A stretch of 36,195 bases of DNA. Source: an uncultured Limosilactobacillus sp. (GTDB lineage Bacteria; Bacillota; Bacilli; Lactobacillales; Lactobacillaceae). Within the stretch, counting starts at the first letter, position 1. Every line of letters begins with the position of its first letter. Of this stretch, positions 31,669-36,195 are shown in pieces. The position numbers and the translations under genes were made by a program. Where the stretch lies: contig NZ_CAKPXS010000012.1 of assembly GCF_934202235.1 (NCBI RefSeq), positions 1 to 36,195 of the forward strand, given 5' to 3'. Below the pieces are notes generated by a model that was not told the DNA's origin, did not search any database, and was given only the letters and a program-made list of their open reading frames with translations.

Positions 31669-32391
31669 TTAATCTCCTTCGATTGTCGTCCCGATCGATT
31701 CTCCCGAGACTGCCTTCAGAATGTTGCCTGACTTGTTAAAGTTAAAGACAACCAGTGGAATATGGTTATCCATCGACAATGAGCTGGCAGTTGAGTCCAT
31801 TACGTGAAGGTGTTTTTCCAAGATATCCATGTGGGTCAGGTGGTCAAACTTCACGGCTGACGCGTCCTTGTTCGGATCGGCCGAGTAAACGCCGTCAACC
31901 CCGTTCTTCCCCATCAGAATTGCATCGGCATTGATTTCAGCAGCCCGTAGCGCAGCGGTGGTATCAGTCGAGAAGTATGGGCTTCCCGTTCCACCAGCAA
32001 AGATAACAACCCGGCCCTTTTCAAGATGGCGAATTGCCCGGCGGCGGATGTATGGTTCGGCAATTTGCCGCATTTCAATCGACGTCTGAACGCGCGTTGG
32101 GACCCCAACAGATTCAAGGGCGTCCTGCAGTGAAAGAGCGTTCATAATGGTTCCCAGCATTCCGATATAATCGGCCTGGGCGCGTTCCATTCCCAGTTGT
32201 TCACCAGTGACACCGCGCCACATGTTGCCACCGCCGACAACGATGGCCACCTGAACGCCGGATTCATAAACCTGCTTCAATTCCTTGGCGACCAGCTTGA
32301 TTTCCGGTGGGTTGATCCCAAACTTCTGATCGCCAGCCAGTGCTTCGCCACTCAGTTTAAGAACAATCCGGTGATACTTAACATCAGACAT
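31669..32391 (-). CDS. pyrH: UMP kinase
   Basis: Phosphorylates UMP to UDP for pyrimidine nucleotide supply; the bacterial type belongs to the amino-acid-kinase fold and is hexameric. It has 240 residues. Visible parts are RIVLKLSGEALAGDQKFGIN, VAIVVGGGNMWRG, the glycine-rich VIFAGGTGSPYFSTDTTAAL and AILMGKNGVDGVYSADPNKD. It lies between tsf and frr, with an incomplete terminator-like hairpin ahead of it. Confidence 0.98.
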   Translation of the reverse strand: MSDVKYHRIVLKLSGEALAGDQKFGINPPEIKLVAKELKQVYESGVQVAIVVGGGNMWRGVTGEQLGMERAQADYIGMLGTIMNALSLQDALESVGVPTRVQTSIEMRQIAEPYIRRRAIRHLEKGRVVIFAGGTGSPYFSTDTTAALRAAEINADAILMGKNGVDGVYSADPNKDASAVKFDHLTHMDILEKHLHVMDSTASSLSMDNHIPLVVFNFNKSGNILKAVSGESIGTTIEGD

Positions 32392-32423
32392 AAGTGTTCC
32401 TCCTTTGCTTATGATCCAGCAAA

Positions 32424-32448
32424 GGGCGCACCACTTGCTGGCACGCCC
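32424..32448 (-). terminator. Weak terminator-like hairpin between tsf and pyrH
   Basis: A 10-bp GC-rich stem (32424-32433 with 32439-32448, two wobbles on the minus strand, five-base loop) is followed by only TTTGCTGG. It may slow or partly stop transcription before pyrH. Confidence 0.5.
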
Positions 32449-32464
32449 CTCCTCAGAAAATGAA

Positions 32465-33343
32465 CTACTTCAGCTGATCTTGCACTTCTTGTGCGATGTC
32501 AGACTGTTTCTTTTCGATACCTTCACCAACTTCGTAGCGAACGAAGGACTTCAGCTTGCCATCCTTCGAAGCAACGTATTCGGCAACAGTCTTATCGGAG
32601 TCCTTAACAAAGTCTTGGTCGGCCAGGCAGATTTCAGACAGGAACTTCTTGAGCCGGCCCTCAACAATGCGGTCGACGATCTTTTCTGGCTTGCCTTCGT
32701 TAAGCGTTTCTTGCTTGAAGACTTCCTTTTCGTGAGCCAGCCGGTCAGCCGGTACGTCGTCCTTAGTCATAAACTCAGGGTTGATTGCGGCAACGTGCAT
32801 TGCAACGTCCTTGGCAGTGGCATCATCAGCGCCTTCCAGGACAACCAGTGAAGCAATCCGCCCACCCTGGTGCAGGTAAGGACCAAAATGATCCCCATCG
32901 TTCTTCTTAACGATTTCGAAGCGGCGGATACTGATCTTTTCACCAGTTTGTTGAGTCGTAGTGGCCAGTGCCTGCTTAACGGAAGTACCGTCATCAAATG
33001 ACAGTTCTTCAGCGGCTTCAACGTCAGCTGGTTGCTTTTCAACCAGTAGCTTAGCCAGCTTGCTCAGCAACTGCTTGAACGGGTCAGATGCGGCCACAAA
33101 GTCAGTTTCGGAGTTCAACTCAACGATCACCGCGTTGTTGCCCTCTACTTCAATGGCAGTCAAGCCTTCAGCAGCAACCTTGCCACTCTTCTTGGCAGCC
33201 TTAGCCATTCCCTTTTCACGCAGCAGGTCCATGGCCTTGTCCATGTCGCCATCACTTTCAACAAGGGCCTTCTTAGCCGCCATGATCCCGACACCTGACT
33301 TATCACGCAACTGCATTACCAATTTGGCACTAATTTTTGCCAT
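32465..33343 (-). CDS. tsf: Translation elongation factor Ts
   Basis: Nucleotide exchange factor for EF-Tu. The ATG at 33343 (MAKISAKLVMQLRDKSGVGI) is preferred over the TTG two codons upstream because of the AGGAG site and the family start; it gives 292 residues. The UBA-like N-terminal domain includes RDKSGVGIMAAKKALVESDG and DLLREKGMAKAAKKSGKVAA, followed by VELNSETDFVA and the dimer-forming core. It follows rpsB after a strong terminator, so its level probably depends on read-through. Confidence 0.98.
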   Translation of the reverse strand: MAKISAKLVMQLRDKSGVGIMAAKKALVESDGDMDKAMDLLREKGMAKAAKKSGKVAAEGLTAIEVEGNNAVIVELNSETDFVAASDPFKQLLSKLAKLLVEKQPADVEAAEELSFDDGTSVKQALATTTQQTGEKISIRRFEIVKKNDGDHFGPYLHQGGRIASLVVLEGADDATAKDVAMHVAAINPEFMTKDDVPADRLAHEKEVFKQETLNEGKPEKIVDRIVEGRLKKFLSEICLADQDFVKDSDKTVAEYVASKDGKLKSFVRYEVGEGIEKKQSDIAQEVQDQLK

Positions 33344-33382
33344 CTTCAATCACTCCTCGTGTTAATTTTCAATTCGGTTAGT

Positions 33383-33432
33383 AAAAAGGCTGCTTTGCAC
33401 TCAGGCCCAAAAGGTCATCCTGCAAAACAGCC
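33383..33432 (-). terminator. Terminator between rpsB and tsf
   Basis: On the minus strand GGCTGTTTTGCA (33421-33432) pairs fully with TGCAAAGCAGCC (33388-33399), 12 bp with one wobble and a 21-base loop, followed by TTTTT. It should lower tsf expression relative to rpsB. Confidence 0.85.
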
Positions 33433-33451
33433 CAAGCGTTAACTATTATTC

Positions 33452-34243
33452 TTAGTCCTTGCCTTCAGCATGCTTCTTCAGATCATTCAGTGAATCTTCA
33501 GAAACGGTTTGGTCAGCATCGTCAGCAGCTGCTTCTTCCTTAGCAGCCTTTTGTTCATCTTGACCCTGCTTACCTTCGATAACGGCATCAGCCATCTTCG
33601 AAGTGATCAGACGAACGGCACGGATAGCGTCGTCGTTTGATGGGATGATAACATCGATGTCATCTGGGTCGGTGTTAGTGTCAACCATGGCAACGATCGG
33701 AATATTAAGCTTCTTTGCTTCGTTAACTGCGATTTGTTCCTTGTGTGGGTCCACAATGTAGACTACATCAGGAATCCGTGGCATGTCTTCGATCCCGCCC
33801 AGGAAGTGTTCGAGCTTTTCGCGTTGCTTAGTCAGCACAGCAACTTCCTTCTTTGGCAGAACGTCAAAGGTACCATCAGTGGTCATCTTCTTCAGTTCCT
33901 TCAGGCGGGCAATCCGTGACTGGATAGTCTTCCAGTTAGTCAGCGTCCCACCAAGCCAACGGTGGTTGACATAGTAAACGCCAGCACGGGTAGCTTCTTC
34001 TTCGATAGAATCCTGAGCCTGCTTCTTAGTACCAACAAACAGGATCACGCCATCATTTGCGGCAACATCCTTCATGTAGTTGTAAGCAGTACCGATCATC
34101 TTAACCGTCTTCTGCAGGTCAATGATGTAAATCCCGTTACGTTCAGTAAAGATGTACGGCTTCATCTTTGGGTTCCAACGACGAGTCTGGTGACCGAAAT
34201 GAACACCGGCTTCCAGTAATTGCTTCATAGTAACAACAGCCAT
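33452..34243 (-). CDS. rpsB: 30S ribosomal protein S2
   Basis: Structural protein of the small ribosomal subunit. It has 263 residues with a typical start, MKQLLEAGVHFGHQTRRWNP, followed by KPYIFTERNGIYIIDLQKTV, VNHRWLGGTLTNWKTIQSRI, and PDVVYIVDPHKEQIAVNEA. The C-terminal 35 residues are an acidic, Ala/Glu/Asp-rich tail. The ATG follows TTTGGAGG. It has its own promoter and a leader of about 100 bases. Confidence 0.99.
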   Translation of the reverse strand: MAVVTMKQLLEAGVHFGHQTRRWNPKMKPYIFTERNGIYIIDLQKTVKMIGTAYNYMKDVAANDGVILFVGTKKQAQDSIEEEATRAGVYYVNHRWLGGTLTNWKTIQSRIARLKELKKMTTDGTFDVLPKKEVAVLTKQREKLEHFLGGIEDMPRIPDVVYIVDPHKEQIAVNEAKKLNIPIVAMVDTNTDPDDIDVIIPSNDDAIRAVRLITSKMADAVIEGKQGQDEQKAAKEEAAADDADQTVSEDSLNDLKKHAEGKD

Positions 34244-34357
34244 AATATACCTCCAAATAGTTTGTCCTCCCTACCGTTCAACTGAAACAGGCACCAACTG
34301 GCACTTCCTCTTTCATCGCGGTGGGTGTGTGTTTTGTGCAGTAAAGCACCGACTAAT

Positions 34358-34386
34358 AGTATACAAAAACTCCTACGGCTTCTCAA
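34358..34386 (-). promoter_or_regulatory. rpsB promoter
   Basis: On the minus strand TTGAGA (34381-34386, inside the end of the GIY-YIG gene) and TATACT (34358-34363) are 17 bp apart. The predicted start near 34351 gives a leader of about 108 bases before rpsB. Confidence 0.75.
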
Positions 34387-34705
34387 GTTCTTTTTGGCTT
34401 TTGCCACGAAGTTTTTGAAGTTGTCGGCGGAAGGTTGCTAACCTCACACCGTGTTGGTGCAAAAAAGCGACTTTTCGTGAACGTTGCTGGTGTTTGAAAT
34501 GGTACTCAGCGCTCAGGGCATCATGTTTGCTAGCAAAGCCTTGGTAGTACGCCAGCTGCAAAGGATGGCGGCTTTTCACCCTGGTGTACTTTGCCCCGTT
34601 ATAAGACTGGTGAGTTGCAAACCGCCGCTGAACGTTATCGGTAAACCCGCCATAGAGCGAATCATCCGCACAGTACAGAACGTAAAAATAATATTTTTTA
34701 GCCAT
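34373..34705 (-). CDS. GIY-YIG nuclease-family protein (UPF0213/YazA type)
   Basis: A 110-residue protein with a single GIY-YIG domain: YYFYVLYCADDSLYGGFTDN, then RRFATHQSYNGAKYTRVKSR and a conserved glutamate in ALSAEYHFKHQ. Family members are small predicted nucleases of unclear role in DNA or RNA metabolism. Where many relatives have LYTGIT this one has LYGGFT. The tail is basic. It overlaps the end of the upstream methyltransferase gene by 8 bp, a pairing common in Firmicutes. Confidence 0.9.
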   Translation of the reverse strand: MAKKYYFYVLYCADDSLYGGFTDNVQRRFATHQSYNGAKYTRVKSRHPLQLAYYQGFASKHDALSAEYHFKHQQRSRKVAFLHQHGVRLATFRRQLQKLRGKSQKELEKP

Positions 34706-35450
34706 ACAGCATCTCTTTTACCGCTGGTGAATAATCCTGACCCTGGTGGACGATGAGCGGTGCATTGACCTTGAGGCCACCCGGTTTACCATCCTTAATC
34801 GCCTCAATCACTACCATGTTCGCATCCCGTCCACTACGCGGGTAGACAAACTGGAGCCGTTTGGGGACCAGGCGGGCAGCCGCCAACTTCGCCAGAATTT
34901 CCGTCAGTCGGCTTGGCCGGTGGACAAGATAAGCGTGACCATTCATCTTCAGTAACCCACTCATCCGGTCCACGACCGTGCTGAGGTTGGTTTTTATCTC
35001 ATGACGGGCCACTGCCAGGTAAGGATTAGGATTCTTTTCACTTTGTGGCAAGTCGGTAAAGTACGGCGGATTGCAAACAACAATATCTGCCGAATCCTTG
35101 GGGACTGAACGGTAAACATTGGCTAAGTCGTCAGTCACAACCCGGTACCGATCAGCAAGGTCGTTTAACTCGATGCTTCGTTGCGCCATCTCCGCCAAGC
35201 GCGGCTGGATTTCAATCTCGGTAAAGTGACCACCAAGCTTCTCGTGAAGAAACAACCCAACGGCCCCGTTGCCCGCGCAAAGATCCACCACCTTTAACCG
35301 GTGACGGTGGTTTGGTCGGACAAAATACGCTAAAATGACGGCGTCCAGTGAAAAGGCAAATACCTGGTCACTTTGGATAATCTTAATGTCGGCAGCAGGG
35401 AGTTCATCAACGCGCTCGCCGGCTTGTAATAATGTTGATTCCTTTGTCAT
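34698..35450 (-). CDS. yabB: tRNA1(Val) adenine-37 N6-methyltransferase family protein
   Basis: Predicted SAM-dependent methyltransferase of the TrmN6/YabB group (COG4123-like), which modifies adenine 37 next to the anticodon in some bacteria; the exact tRNA target is inferred. The ATG at 35450 follows GGAGGG and gives 250 residues; an upstream in-frame start at 35480 lacks family similarity. The SAM-binding motif is VVDLCAGNGAVGLFL, and the N6-adenine active site is CNPPYF. It shares an intergenic region with the divergent plsC-like gene. Confidence 0.9.
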   Translation of the reverse strand: MTKESTLLQAGERVDELPAADIKIIQSDQVFAFSLDAVILAYFVRPNHRHRLKVVDLCAGNGAVGLFLHEKLGGHFTEIEIQPRLAEMAQRSIELNDLADRYRVVTDDLANVYRSVPKDSADIVVCNPPYFTDLPQSEKNPNPYLAVARHEIKTNLSTVVDRMSGLLKMNGHAYLVHRPSRLTEILAKLAAARLVPKRLQFVYPRSGRDANMVVIEAIKDGKPGGLKVNAPLIVHQGQDYSPAVKEMLYG

Positions 35451-35464
35451 ATGTCCCTCCGGGG

Positions 35465-35493
35465 TTGAAACTGAGGTCAAGATTCGTCATACT
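35465..35493 (+). promoter_or_regulatory. Probable promoter of the plsC-like gene
   Basis: TTGAAA (35465-35470) and CATACT (35488-35493) are 17 bp apart on the plus strand, ahead of a GGGGAAG site and the ATG at 35523. A second TTGACA at 35495-35500 is too close to the gene for a usual promoter. Confidence 0.5.
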
Positions 35494-35522
35494 GTTGACA
35501 ATAATTATTAGGGGAAGAAAGA

Positions 35523-36158
35523 ATGTATCGCTTTTTAATCCATTTGGTAAATCCTATTTTAACGCTGATTAACGGGCCCGCCCAAGTCAAGCACAAAGAA
35601 AACCTGCCGGACGGCAACTACATCTTAGTTGCCCCGCACCGGACATGGATGGACCCAGTTCTGCTCGCCATTGCGGCCTACCCGAAAGAGTTTAGCTTTA
35701 TGGCGAAGGAGGAATTGTTCGACACCCGGTTTAATAACTGGTTTCTCCGCAAACTGCACGCCTTTCCGGTCAACCGGAAGCATCCAGGTATGTCCGCGAT
35801 CAAAAAGCCGGTGAAGCTGCTGAAGGACAGCGACCTTTCAACAATTATCTTCCCGACCGGGTCACGTTACTCCAACCAGCTCAAGGGGGGCGCACTACTC
35901 ATCGCCAAACTCGCCAACGTGCCACTAGTTCCCGCTGTTTACCAGGGTCCGCTGTCTTTCGGGCAGCTCTGGTCACGCAAGAAAAGGCGGATTGCTTTTG
36001 GTCAGCCGATTGAACTAGACCGTCACCAGCGCTTAACTGATGACTACCAGCACCAGGTCGAGCAGCAATTGCAGCAAGCGTTCGATGACTTAGATCATGA
36101 GCTCGATCCGTCGTTTAAGTACGTCATGCCGCCTAAGCCAAAAAACGATAACTTCTAA
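35523..36158 (+). CDS. plsC: 1-acyl-sn-glycerol-3-phosphate acyltransferase (PlsC family)
   Basis: Adds the second acyl chain to lysophosphatidic acid to form phosphatidic acid, the substrate of CdsA. It has 211 residues. The catalytic HX4D motif is HRTWMD (39-44). The second conserved block is FPTGSR (110-115), where the family usually has FPEGTR, so the acidic residue is replaced by Thr. FPVNRK (81-86) is the block before it. A hydrophobic N-terminus suggests membrane attachment. The start ATG follows GGGGAAGAAAG. It is a single gene on the plus strand followed by a hairpin at the window end. A related acyltransferase with another acceptor is possible. Confidence 0.88.
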   Translation: MYRFLIHLVNPILTLINGPAQVKHKENLPDGNYILVAPHRTWMDPVLLAIAAYPKEFSFMAKEELFDTRFNNWFLRKLHAFPVNRKHPGMSAIKKPVKLLKDSDLSTIIFPTGSRYSNQLKGGALLIAKLANVPLVPAVYQGPLSFGQLWSRKKRRIAFGQPIELDRHQRLTDDYQHQVEQQLQQAFDDLDHELDPSFKYVMPPKPKNDNF

Positions 36159-36176
36159 CATCAAACAGAAAGAAAG

Positions 36177-36195
36177 GAGTCGCAGCCAGCGACTC
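36177..36195 (+). terminator. Likely terminator after plsC (cut by window end)
   Basis: GAGTCGC-agcca-GCGACTC forms a perfect 7-bp stem ending exactly at the last base. The T-run that would confirm a terminator lies outside the window. Confidence 0.6.

Noticed and set aside
34225..34407. 60-codon frame in the rpsB leader
   Set aside because: It crosses the rpsB promoter and ribosome site and has no recognisable features.

Overview
The window looks like core chromosome of a lactic acid bacterium, most likely a heterofermentative Lactobacillaceae member close to Limosilactobacillus. The reasons are the Firmicute PolC-type replicative polymerase, the hrcA-grpE-dnaK-dnaJ and rimP-nusA-ylxR-ylxQ-infB-rbfA-truB-ribF gene orders, a bifunctional AdhE and a cell-wall adhesin of lactobacillar type. 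The genus is inferred and no database was searched. Almost every gene lies on the minus strand, so transcription runs from high to low coordinates. Only a small unknown gene (9386-9757) and a plsC-like gene (35523-36158) are on the plus strand.

Reading in transcription order: 35450-34373 holds a tRNA methyltransferase and a GIY-YIG protein. 34243-31103 holds rpsB, tsf, pyrH and frr (translation and UMP kinase). 30980-26344 holds uppS, cdsA, rseP and proS (envelope precursor lipid, phospholipid, membrane protease, prolyl-tRNA synthetase). 26256-21931 is polC. 21802-14703 is the nusA/infB operon followed by truB and ribF. 14669-11013 is a riboflavin operon under an FMN riboswitch. 10657-9791 is a SpoU-type RNA methyltransferase. 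9269-4476 is the heat-shock cluster behind a CIRCE operator. 4273-1670 is adhE. 1326-1 is the amino-terminal part of a surface adhesin that runs off the left edge.

The most informative region is the riboflavin operon. Its FMN riboswitch, including a 7-base antiterminator complement, looks intact, and ribD and ribH read through without lesions. However, ribE carries an in-frame stop plus a one-base frameshift, and ribBA carries a deletion of about 10 bases. The strain should therefore be unable to make riboflavin by this pathway and should depend on uptake plus the intact ribF for FMN/FAD.

Other points of interest are an intrinsic-terminator hairpin with a GCAA loop between a good promoter and rimP (a likely nusA-operon attenuator), a small unknown gene whose putative promoter overlaps the CIRCE operator, an accessory-Sec-like signal peptide on the adhesin, an acidic insertion between the KH domains of NusA, and several terminators placed inside otherwise continuous operons. 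I saw no tRNA or rRNA genes, insertion sequence, prophage gene or CRISPR array.
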